Assembly (NCBI RefSeq): GCF_004745595.1
Contig: NZ_SRLH01000002.1
Location: 372,001-436,000, forward strand
Origin: Flavobacterium humi
GTDB lineage: Bacteria; Bacteroidota; Bacteroidia; Flavobacteriales; Flavobacteriaceae
DNA length: 64,000 bases
Direction of reading: 5' to 3'
The position numbers were made by a program, and so were the translations under genes. The notes under the pieces are model-generated. The model ran no database searches, had not been told where the DNA came from, and saw only the letters and a list, made by a program, of their open reading frames with translations. This document shows, piece by piece, positions 26,200-32,535 of this stretch (its first letter is position 1; each line of letters starts with the position of its first letter).

Positions 26200-26211
26200 C
26201 CTTCTAAGAGC

Positions 26212-26445
26212 CTAAACTTCTTTTTTTGCCAATTCTTTAGCGTCACCCAAAAGGCTGTCGTATTTGTTGGTGACTTCCTGTTTGATGTCGTTGATTTTTC
26301 CTTTTAAGTTATCGGCGTAGCCCATTCCTTGGTCTACCAGTTTTTTTCTGGTATTTACTCCTTTATCAGGGGCAAATAAAATTCCTAAAACAGTTCCGAC
26401 GGCGACTCCGCCCAATACTCCTAATAATACTTTGCTTGTTTCCAT
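26212..26445 (-). CDS. YtxH domain-containing protein
   Basis: 77 residues. An N-terminal glycine-rich transmembrane helix (LLGVLGGVAVGTVLGILFAPDKG) ending in the characteristic LFAPDKG/Lys-rich turn is followed by an amphipathic helix, the standard YtxH layout. The family is linked to general stress in Bacillus; its molecular role is unknown. It lies 20 bp after the lmo0937-type gene and belongs to the unit that starts at 27457. Confidence 0.9.
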   Translation of the reverse strand: METSKVLLGVLGGVAVGTVLGILFAPDKGVNTRKKLVDQGMGYADNLKGKINDIKQEVTNKYDSLLGDAKELAKKEV

Positions 26446-26465
26446 GATTATTGATTTTTAAAGAT

Positions 26466-26621
26466 TTATATTGCTTTTTTTCCTTGTATGATTCTCAATA
26501 TTACCGCAATGACCGCGATAACAAGCAGAATGTGGATCAAATTACCTGCACTGTAGGCGAAAAAACCTATCGCCCAAAATATCACCAGGATTAGTGCTAT
26601 TGTATAAAGTAAATTACTCAT
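26466..26621 (-). CDS. lmo0937-family small membrane protein
   Basis: 51 residues (MSNLLYTIALILVIFWAIGF start, IIQGKKAI end). Two hydrophobic helices are joined by a short SAGN turn, matching the lmo0937 family of tiny membrane proteins often found in stress clusters. It begins 29 bp after the PorT-type gene and ends 20 bp before the YtxH gene, so it is cotranscribed with both. Function unknown. Confidence 0.85.
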   Translation of the reverse strand: MSNLLYTIALILVIFWAIGFFAYSAGNLIHILLVIAVIAVILRIIQGKKAI

Positions 26622-26650
26622 AATAGTGATGTTAGTGTTATACTATTTAG

Positions 26651-27457
26651 TTAAAAAGAGAAGGCCGCATATACGTTGATGGCACTGTTTTTTCCATCAG
26701 GAAAGGTGTATGTGGTTCCTCCGAAATCCCTGTCCTTACCAACAGTGGTAAGACCATAATTGTAGCGGGCACCAACGCTGAAGGAGTCGAAATCAAATCC
26801 TAGCCCGGCTGACAGCCCGAAATCGAACTTGTTGAAGTCATCGTTATCCAATTCTTCTTCGGAGTCGAAAAAATTAGCGTCAGAATCATTTGTGGCTTTA
26901 CCGTCAATTAAATACGCGAAATAAGGCCCGGCGTGTACGTTAAGGTTGTCTGTAAGGTTAACGACCAGTAAAACCGGTGCTTCTATATAGTTCAGCCTGA
27001 ATTTTGCCGTTCCTTCCGCAAAGGCGTTGTTATAGGTAAGTTCCGATCCTTTTGTAGTGTAGAGAAGCTCGGGCTGCAAAGCGATGTTATCGTTGAATTG
27101 CATTTTGGCGAATACCCCTACGTGGAATCCTGTGAGCACATTTTCGTCATCAACATCATCTGTGTACATGTTGGAGAAATTGACACCTCCCTTAACCCCG
27201 AAACGGACCTGGCATTGTTCAGGATTTGGTTCCTGGGCCATGGCGGTTTGCGTAAAACCTATCATTAAAGAAAATAATACTACTGCAACGGTATTTTTGA
27301 TTGTGGACCCGTTTAGCATCTCCGGCACCTTGTCGAAAAGCTGTAGCAGTGATTTTAGACCGAAACCGGTAAAATCCGAGAAAAGTGATTTTGGCTTTCT
27401 TTCCAGGCCTGGCTGATTTGTTTTTTCAGCAGACCATGCTTTTTTTAATTTTTCCAT
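26651..27457 (-). CDS. PorT-family outer-membrane beta-barrel protein with long N-terminal extension
   Basis: 268 residues. The mature part (after TAMAQ, about residue 75) starts with VRFGVKGGVNFSNMY and ends in INVYAAFSF, typical of the OMP_b-brl_2/PorT barrel. Unusually, about 50 charged residues precede the hydrophobic signal segment. An internal Met at residue 47 would give a normal signal peptide. However, the promoter element at 27519-27555 lies 61 bp before the first ATG, the same distance as at its other sites, which favours the longer start. It heads the PorT-lmo0937-YtxH unit. Confidence 0.75.
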   Translation of the reverse strand: MEKLKKAWSAEKTNQPGLERKPKSLFSDFTGFGLKSLLQLFDKVPEMLNGSTIKNTVAVVLFSLMIGFTQTAMAQEPNPEQCQVRFGVKGGVNFSNMYTDDVDDENVLTGFHVGVFAKMQFNDNIALQPELLYTTKGSELTYNNAFAEGTAKFRLNYIEAPVLLVVNLTDNLNVHAGPYFAYLIDGKATNDSDANFFDSEEELDNDDFNKFDFGLSAGLGFDFDSFSVGARYNYGLTTVGKDRDFGGTTYTFPDGKNSAINVYAAFSF

Positions 27458-27518
27458 ACTATTTAAATTTAATGGGACATTTGTTATACTGTAAAGTTGC
27501 TTATTATTGGAATGGATT

Positions 27519-27555
27519 GTGTTACAAAACTTTACCCAATATTTATATCATTCAC
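27519..27555 (-). promoter_or_regulatory. Shared bipartite promoter-like element (site 1)
   Basis: On the minus strand GTGAATGAT, 16 nt, GTTTTGTAACAC. It is 61 bp before the ATG of the PorT-family gene. The downstream box is identical to that before the OmpA gene. See the finding on the motif. Confidence 0.75.
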
Positions 27556-27582
27556 ACGTAAAAACCTGCGGCTTCCGGGCAT

Positions 27583-27611
27583 AAAAAAAGGCAGGGTTTT
27601 TACGCCCTGCC
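27583..27611 (-). terminator. terminator of the 28278-27665 unit
   Basis: On the minus strand GGCAGGG and CCCTGCC form a 7-bp GC-rich stem with an 8-nt loop, then seven T residues. Confidence 0.9.
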
Positions 27612-27664
27612 TCCGATTGCAATAAAGGTTAAAAATGAATGGTAAAGTAACTTTTGAATCTCTT

Positions 27665-28051
27665 TTAATTGTCTGAAAAATAATCACGGACGAAGGCCAG
27701 TTTCTGATTAGGGGTCATTTGAGCCGCCTGGCGTACTTCAATTTTTATGGTATCGAAGCGGTTGTCCTTTTTGAGTATGTTGAACAATTCCAGTTTGGCA
27801 TTGGTTGGCCCAAATAGAAGGACCTCATCGTTGGCCATGATAATTTCAGATAATTTTTTATAATATTCCTTTTGCAGCTGCTGTTCTTTATGGTGCATGT
27901 GTTTTTCACTATGGCTTGGGGTACTTTCTTTTTCAAAAGGAGTAAATTCCGATTCGATGGTTTGGATCTGAAAAGGCTCCAGGACAAATTCTATGATGTA
28001 TGCGATGGAATTGTCCATCCAGAGGCCTATTTTTTTGACTATTTTCATCAT
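27665..28051 (-). CDS. Conserved hypothetical, possibly eRF1/baeRF-like fold
   Basis: 128 residues. The start (KKIGLWMDNSIAYIIEFV) and end (EVLLFGPTNAKLELFNILKK onward) resemble short bacterial relatives of archaeal release-factor/Dom34 domain 2 proteins, sometimes called baeRF or host-attachment proteins. A His-rich linker lies in the middle. The resemblance is by eye and the function is unknown. It is 8 bp after the 72-aa gene and followed by a strong terminator. Confidence 0.6.
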   Translation of the reverse strand: MMKIVKKIGLWMDNSIAYIIEFVLEPFQIQTIESEFTPFEKESTPSHSEKHMHHKEQQLQKEYYKKLSEIIMANDEVLLFGPTNAKLELFNILKKDNRFDTIKIEVRQAAQMTPNQKLAFVRDYFSDN

Positions 28052-28059
28052 AATTGTAT

Positions 28060-28278
28060 TTAATGTAGGCTTAAATGATTGTTTTCGGCGTATTTGTCGA
28101 GCATTTCATTTAAAGAATCGTAATATTCCTGTAAAATCTTGACCGTAATTTCCGGTTTGGTATTATCCGGTAAGGTAACCTGCATTTCTTTGAGGTATTT
28201 TGTCAGTTCCGGATAATTTTTCTTGATGCTCATGGTAAGCTCCAGAATATCGCTATTGAGTTCTTTTTCAGTTTTCAT
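28060..28278 (-). CDS. Small conserved helical protein
   Basis: 72 residues, all helical and charged (MKTEKELNSDILELTMSIKK start), no membrane segment. I do not recognise it beyond being typical of small flavobacterial stress-cluster proteins. Its notable feature is upstream: the nearest promoter-like element (28520-28556) would give a leader of about 230 nt with nested inverted repeats. It forms a two-gene unit with the 128-aa protein. Confidence 0.65.
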   Translation of the reverse strand: MKTEKELNSDILELTMSIKKNYPELTKYLKEMQVTLPDNTKPEITVKILQEYYDSLNEMLDKYAENNHLSLH

Positions 28279-28330
28279 GACATTGTTATTTAAGTTTTAC
28301 GATGGCAGCGGCTGGTTTGCTTTTTAAATA

Positions 28331-28459
28331 GAGATTGTCTTCAAGCGATAGTAACCCGGACACTTTAAGCAGTCGCCAAACTGTATTGGTATGATGTTGT
28401 CAATACATACAGCTACGCGAATTTTTAGCCTCTCCGGTATGATCACGTAAGACAATCTC
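28331..28459 (-). ncRNA. Putative structured leader RNA
   Basis: The 11-nt arms GAGATTGTCTT (28331-28341) and AAGACAATCTC (28449-28459) are perfect complements enclosing 107 nt. Inside, ACCCGGA and TCCGGT-type segments can pair, and TGTATTG and CAATACA form a hairpin near the middle. It lies between a promoter-like element and the ATG at 28278. I match it to no known riboswitch class. Confidence 0.4.
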
Positions 28460-28483
28460 TTTTAAAACAATTATAAGAACGAA

Positions 28484-28544
28484 GTACAGAAACAAAGTTG
28501 GGGAATAAGGCATATAAAAGTGTTATATAACTTTGCTTCTGTAC
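28484..28544. repeat. 16-bp inverted repeat overlapping a promoter-like element
   Basis: GTACAGAAACAAAGTT (28484-28499) and AACTTTGCTTCTGTAC (28529-28544) pair at 15 of 16 positions around 29 nt. The right arm lies inside the promoter-like element at 28520-28556. Confidence 0.8.
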
Positions 28545-28556
28545 TATAGAATTCCC
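28520..28556 (-). promoter_or_regulatory. Shared bipartite promoter-like element (site 2, degenerate)
   Basis: On the minus strand GGGAATTCT, 16 nt, GTTATATAACAC. The downstream box is strong but the upstream box matches GTGAATAAT at only 6 of 9. It is 241 bp before the ATG at 28278. Confidence 0.5.
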
Positions 28557-28562
28557 ATCTTT

Positions 28563-28982
28563 TTAATCATGGTGTTTTTTTCCTTTGTGTTTTTTCTCTC
28601 CTCTTACACCAATGGTAGCCTGGTGCCCATTACGGTAACCTTTGTAATATTTTACCTTATGGTCTTTGAAATAGGTATACGGAGCCGGGCCGTGGTAATC
28701 GTTGAGCACAACTTTATAGCCTCCGTACAAATCATAACCCCTGTACCTTCTTGGCAAGTAGGCACTACGTACCCATCTTCCGCCGGAAAAATAAATAAAT
28801 TGGGTTTGGTGCACATCATAATACATTTCTAAATCCGGTAAATAATAATATTCCACTTCAGTATATCCTGCCGGTCCCCAAGCTGGGGGCGTTCCAAGGT
28901 TTACATTTACCGAAACCTGGGCTATTGCCTGATTAACAAATAAAAAGAATAGCCCTACTATCATTAATTTCAACGTTTTCAT
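28563..28982 (-). CDS. Exported small protein, Tyr-rich, function unknown
   Basis: 139 residues from the chosen ATG at 28982; nine residues upstream are in frame but spoil the signal peptide. After the signal (MKTLKLMIVGLFFLFVNQAIAQ) comes a Gly/Pro/Tyr-rich region with YTEVEYYYLPDLEMYYDVHQ, then a basic tail ending in HKGKKHHD. Similar short exported proteins of unknown role are common in flavobacteria. It lies 23 bp after mlaD, so it is probably the last gene of the Dps-Mla unit. Confidence 0.75.
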   Translation of the reverse strand: MKTLKLMIVGLFFLFVNQAIAQVSVNVNLGTPPAWGPAGYTEVEYYYLPDLEMYYDVHQTQFIYFSGGRWVRSAYLPRRYRGYDLYGGYKVVLNDYHGPAPYTYFKDHKVKYYKGYRNGHQATIGVRGEKKHKGKKHHD

Positions 28983-29005
28983 GATCTTACATTTTAAATT
29001 AATAC

Positions 29006-29752
29006 TCATTTTGCTTTTTCATCAGTCAAAGCTTCCTGTTTTTTTTCTTCAGCCTTTTTGGTTTCTTTTTGTTTTTTCTCTTCCGCTTTTTTCTTTTTGT
29101 TGAAATAACCACGCAAAAGGAAATTATGTTTTGCCGCCTCCATGTTTTCATTTAATCCTTTGGAGGCTTTCTGGATGTTCTTCATCGTTGTATCGATACG
29201 GTTGGCAAAAGCCTTATCGTCCATTAATTTAGACAATGCGCCGTCCTTGCTGTTCATTTTGTAACTGAACTGGGCCAGCTGTTCGGTAATGACACTAGCA
29301 TTGTCTACGGTAATTTTGATGCTTCTCATCAGGTCGTCCATTTCGACGGCCGTAACAGATTGTATGGAAGCATTGTCTTTTACTATGGTTTGGGAATCTG
29401 TTCCAGGTGATATGGTCAGTACTTTGTCGCCCATTAATCCATCGGAACCAATGCTGGCCATGGCATCTGTTTTGATATATTGCTGTACTTCTTTTTTTAC
29501 CGATAATTTGACTACCACAGCAGTATCGGAAACAAATTCGATTTCTTTCACCGTTCCTACATTGATACCTGAAAAACGCACATTACTACCAATTTTAAGG
29601 CCGCTCACATTTTTAAAATGCGATTGCAGCTGGAAAGTGGGCACGAATAAATTCTTGTTGACACCAATGAAGTAGACGGTAACGGCAAACAAAACAACTC
29701 CTATAACGACAAACATTCCCAATTTCCATATATATCCTGCATTTTTGTTCAT
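29006..29752 (-). CDS. MlaD-like MCE protein of an ABC lipid transporter
   Basis: 248 residues. One N-terminal transmembrane helix (about 8-28) anchors a single MCE domain (about 38-120, GLKIGSNVRFSGINVGTVKE). A helical periplasmic stretch and a Lys/Glu-rich tail follow. In Mla-type systems the MCE hexamer passes phospholipids between the inner membrane and periplasmic carriers. It sits directly after the ATPase and permease genes. The charged C-terminal repeat (KKAEEKKQ) is unusual but common in Bacteroidota homologues. Confidence 0.88.
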   Translation of the reverse strand: MNKNAGYIWKLGMFVVIGVVLFAVTVYFIGVNKNLFVPTFQLQSHFKNVSGLKIGSNVRFSGINVGTVKEIEFVSDTAVVVKLSVKKEVQQYIKTDAMASIGSDGLMGDKVLTISPGTDSQTIVKDNASIQSVTAVEMDDLMRSIKITVDNASVITEQLAQFSYKMNSKDGALSKLMDDKAFANRIDTTMKNIQKASKGLNENMEAAKHNFLLRGYFNKKKKAEEKKQKETKKAEEKKQEALTDEKAK

Positions 29753-29769
29753 GGCTTGCTTTTTTTAGT

Positions 29770-30507
29770 TTAAATGAAAAAAGAACGCACCCATTCATCC
29801 TTGCTTTTTTCTAATTCTTCGTAACTTCCTTCGGCACTGATCTTTCCGTCCTTTAGGACCATGATCTTATTTCCTGCTAATTTTGCAGAAGCCATATCGT
29901 GGGTGATCATGATGGATGCCGTTTTGCGTTTTTGTTGTGTAGACAGCATCAATTCTGTAATTTCCCGCGAGGTAATGGTGTCCAACCCTGAAGTTGGCTC
30001 ATCATACAGCAGGATTTCCGGTTTTATAATAAGTGCCCTGGCCAACCCGATGCGTTTCCTCATCCCGCCGGAGAGTTCGGAAGGCATTTTATCAATCGCC
30101 TCTTCCAACCCCACACTTTCCAAGGCTTCCATGATCATATTTTGCACTTCTTCGGGAGCAAGGCCCCGGTTATGGTGCTTGAGCGTAAAAGCCAGGTTCT
30201 GCCTTACGGACATCGAATCATAAAGTGCCCCGTTCTGGAATAAAAAACCAATCCTGGACCTGATTTCATTGAGTTCCGAATGGCTGGCATGGGTAATATC
30301 GGTTCCAAAAACCTTTATTTCGCCTTCATCGGCGGTAAGCAATCCCACCAGGCATTTTATCGTGACCGATTTTCCCGAACCGGACTTTCCGATGATGATC
30401 AGGTCTTCCCCTTCCATCAGAGTGATATTGATCCCTTTGAGCACCTCATTGTCCCCAAACGATTTGGATACGTTCTTGATCTCTATTACCGGTGTTGTGG
30501 CTGCCAT
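29770..30507 (-). CDS. MlaF-like ABC transporter ATPase
   Basis: 245 residues. It has Walker A GKSGSGKSVT (about 37-46), the signature LSGGMRKRIGLARAL, Walker B ILLYDEPTSGLD and a downstream switch His in MITHDM. This is a complete single-domain ATPase of the MCE/Mla type. It lies 7 bp after the permease gene and 17 bp before the MCE gene. It powers lipid movement at the inner membrane. Confidence 0.93.
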   Translation of the reverse strand: MAATTPVIEIKNVSKSFGDNEVLKGINITLMEGEDLIIIGKSGSGKSVTIKCLVGLLTADEGEIKVFGTDITHASHSELNEIRSRIGFLFQNGALYDSMSVRQNLAFTLKHHNRGLAPEEVQNMIMEALESVGLEEAIDKMPSELSGGMRKRIGLARALIIKPEILLYDEPTSGLDTITSREITELMLSTQQKRKTASIMITHDMASAKLAGNKIMVLKDGKISAEGSYEELEKSKDEWVRSFFI

Positions 30508-30514
30508 ATTTCTT

Positions 30515-31273
30515 TCAGAATAAAAAATCAGTGATCTGAACGGCCAGCATATCTAAAATAAACACTGAAAGCGAGGCCGTAACTACCGCAGAATTAGCTG
30601 CCTTGCCGACACTTTCCGTTCCTCTTTCGGCATTAAAACCTTTATAACAGCCGATCAGCCCTATAAAAAACCCGAAAAAGAACGTTTTTATCGTAGCAGG
30701 CAGAAGATCCATAAATTCCAGGTGCTCAAATACATTGGTAAAATACCGGAGCAGCGAAATATCACCGCGGATATTATACCCTATATATCCTCCTAAAACA
30801 CCTATGAAATCTGCATAAATCACTAAAATAGGGATCATAAAAGTCGTGGCCAGGATCCGTGTTGTCACTAAATATTTAAACGGATTAATGGCTGAAACTT
30901 CCATGGCATCTATCTGTTCGGTTACTTTCATCGATCCCAGCTCCGCCCCTATCCCGGAAGCAATTTTCCCGGCGCAGATAAGTGCGGTAATGACCGGTGC
31001 GATTTCCCTGACCAACGAAAGCGAAACCATGCTGGGCAACCAGGATTCGGCTCCAAACTTTGCCATGGTAGGCCTGGATTGTACGGTAAGCACCAAACCC
31101 ATGATAAATCCTGTTATGGTAACCAAAGACAATGATTTATAACCAATGGCGTAAGACTGCCTGAAAAATTCATTAAAATGAAAAGGCAATACGGCGATTT
31201 CTTTAAAGAATCGTGCCATAAACAAGGTTACGTTACCTACATCGGTAAATATATTTTTCAGGTATAGTATCAA
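30515..31273 (-). CDS. MlaE-like ABC permease
   Basis: 252 residues, with about five hydrophobic segments. It contains the conserved GAELGSMKVTEQIDAMEVSA motif of MlaE/YrbE permeases, the coupling helix that contacts the ATPase. It is the first gene of the permease-ATPase-MCE trio and lies 37 bp after dps. Confidence 0.92.
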   Translation of the reverse strand: MILYLKNIFTDVGNVTLFMARFFKEIAVLPFHFNEFFRQSYAIGYKSLSLVTITGFIMGLVLTVQSRPTMAKFGAESWLPSMVSLSLVREIAPVITALICAGKIASGIGAELGSMKVTEQIDAMEVSAINPFKYLVTTRILATTFMIPILVIYADFIGVLGGYIGYNIRGDISLLRYFTNVFEHLEFMDLLPATIKTFFFGFFIGLIGCYKGFNAERGTESVGKAANSAVVTASLSVFILDMLAVQITDFLF

Positions 31274-31310
31274 CGTCTTATTTTTTTTAGGTTATGTGGC
31301 CTATTGCCAA

Positions 31311-31784
31311 TTAACTCAAGTATCTTCTGAGTACCCAAGCCATCGTTTCGTGCTGTTGCAGGATTTTGGTAAGTAAGTCTGCAGTCCCGGCGTCATGGGC
31401 TTCATCAGCGCAGGTATCGATATCCTTTCGCAATTCCGCAATTAGTGTTTCATGGTCCTTCAAAAGCAATTCTTTCATCTGTTTTTGAGAAGGATACACT
31501 TTAGGAGCTTCTTTTAACCGGGTCTGTTCGAGGAATTCGGTCATGGTCCCGATGGTTTTGCTTCCTAATTTGTTGATTCTTTCCGCAATTTCATCAATAA
31601 CCAATTCCAATTCCGAATACTGTCCTTCGAATAATTTATGAAGCTCCATAAAACTTTCCCCGGCCACATTCCAATGAAATTTCCTAAGTTTGGTATACAG
31701 TGTCACTTCATCTGCCAAAACCACAGATAACAGCGTTGTGCTTTTCTTTAAATCTGTTTCCGAAATTCCGATTTTTGGTATCAT
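31311..31784 (-). CDS. dps: Dps-type ferritin-like DNA-protection protein
   Basis: 157 residues, the normal Dps length. The inter-subunit ferroxidase residues are visible: the His of KFHWNVAG and the ELELVIDEIAERI segment with Asp and Glu. A second helix pair (TLIAELRKDIDTCADEAHDAG) completes the four-helix bundle. Dps oxidises iron with peroxide and protects DNA during starvation and oxidative stress. It heads the unit leading into the Mla genes. Its promoter-like element (31845-31881) overlaps the end of the upstream gene. Confidence 0.93.
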   Translation of the reverse strand: MIPKIGISETDLKKSTTLLSVVLADEVTLYTKLRKFHWNVAGESFMELHKLFEGQYSELELVIDEIAERINKLGSKTIGTMTEFLEQTRLKEAPKVYPSQKQMKELLLKDHETLIAELRKDIDTCADEAHDAGTADLLTKILQQHETMAWVLRRYLS

Positions 31785-31844
31785 AGTTTCTAAATTTAAA
31801 ATTTGTTTTTGGAAGTATAAAATTGGGCATTCCAGCCCTAAAAA

Positions 31845-31881
31845 GTGTTATAAAATTACCTTATTGCGTTGCATTATTTAC
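31845..31881 (-). promoter_or_regulatory. Shared bipartite promoter-like element (site 3)
   Basis: On the minus strand GTAAATAAT, 16 nt, ATTTTATAACAC. It is 60 bp before the dps ATG and overlaps the stop codon of the receiver-domain gene by a few bases. Confidence 0.7.
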
Positions 31882-32390
31882 ATCTCGGAAGGCAGGAGCA
31901 GCATTCCTAGATACACGATAATGCCAACTAGTACGAAGTAAGTCAGGAAAATGGCCAGGATTTTATTGATCCCGAACCTTTCCGTAAGGATCTTTACCGG
32001 ATAATTGACAATCCTGCGGATGAGCGAATAAAGCATCAGGGTTGACCTCCCGCCCTTCACCACATAATGATCTGCTCCTTTGCGGAAGGCGTCTATGGCT
32101 GTGCCGATGTCTTCGTCCGAGGAAAGGATGATCACTTCGGTTTTAGGGTTTATTTTTTTTATTTCCTTTAGAAGTATCTCTGCTTTTTCGCCTTTTAAAT
32201 CATAATCAAGTACTACAATGGCTGTATCCTTGTCGATTTTTTCCAGGGCATTGCTCCCATCGGTAAAAACGGAAACGTCCAGGGAACTTCCAAATCTTTT
32301 CCCTAAATAACCGACAAGCCTTGCGGATTGTGCAGGGTTATCTTCCACGATAAATAATTTCTGTGCGTTATAAAGCGTCGTCATCTCCAA
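31878..32390 (-). CDS. Response-regulator receiver domain with C-terminal membrane anchor
   Basis: 170 residues. The receiver domain is complete: acidic pair EDN (Asp17), phospho-acceptor Asp62 in VVLDYDLKG, Ser90/Ser91 in ILSSDED and Lys112 in VVKGG. There is no DNA-binding output. Instead a hydrophobic helix (about 145-165, ILAIFLTYFVLVGIIVYLGM) ends the protein, so it is probably anchored to the inner membrane. It overlaps the preceding small basic gene by 23 bp. No histidine kinase is encoded nearby. A sequestering or phosphate-sink role is inferred. Confidence 0.85.
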   Translation of the reverse strand: MEMTTLYNAQKLFIVEDNPAQSARLVGYLGKRFGSSLDVSVFTDGSNALEKIDKDTAIVVLDYDLKGEKAEILLKEIKKINPKTEVIILSSDEDIGTAIDAFRKGADHYVVKGGRSTLMLYSLIRRIVNYPVKILTERFGINKILAIFLTYFVLVGIIVYLGMLLLPSEM

Positions 32391-32523
32391 ATTCGTTTAG
32401 TTTCTTTTTTAAGCCTTGTTTGGATGCAACCGATTTGGTTTCGGATCCCGAGCTTGAGGTATTGGGTTTCTTTTTAGGGCTGGCTTTCTTAGAAGCCGCC
32501 GTTTTGGTTCTAGCAGGTGCCAT
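32368..32523 (-). CDS. Small Lys/Ala/Ser-rich basic protein (51 aa)
   Basis: 51 residues (MAPARTKTAASKKASPKKKP start, NEFGDDDAL end). The N-terminal two thirds resemble histone H1-like or other nucleic-acid-binding tails; the last nine residues are acidic. It starts 12 bp after the glycosyltransferase stop and overlaps the receiver-domain gene by 23 bp, a strong sign that it is real and cotranscribed. Function unknown. Confidence 0.7.
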   Translation of the reverse strand: MAPARTKTAASKKASPKKKPNTSSSGSETKSVASKQGLKKKLNEFGDDDAL

Positions 32524-32535
32524 AGTAATGTTTTT

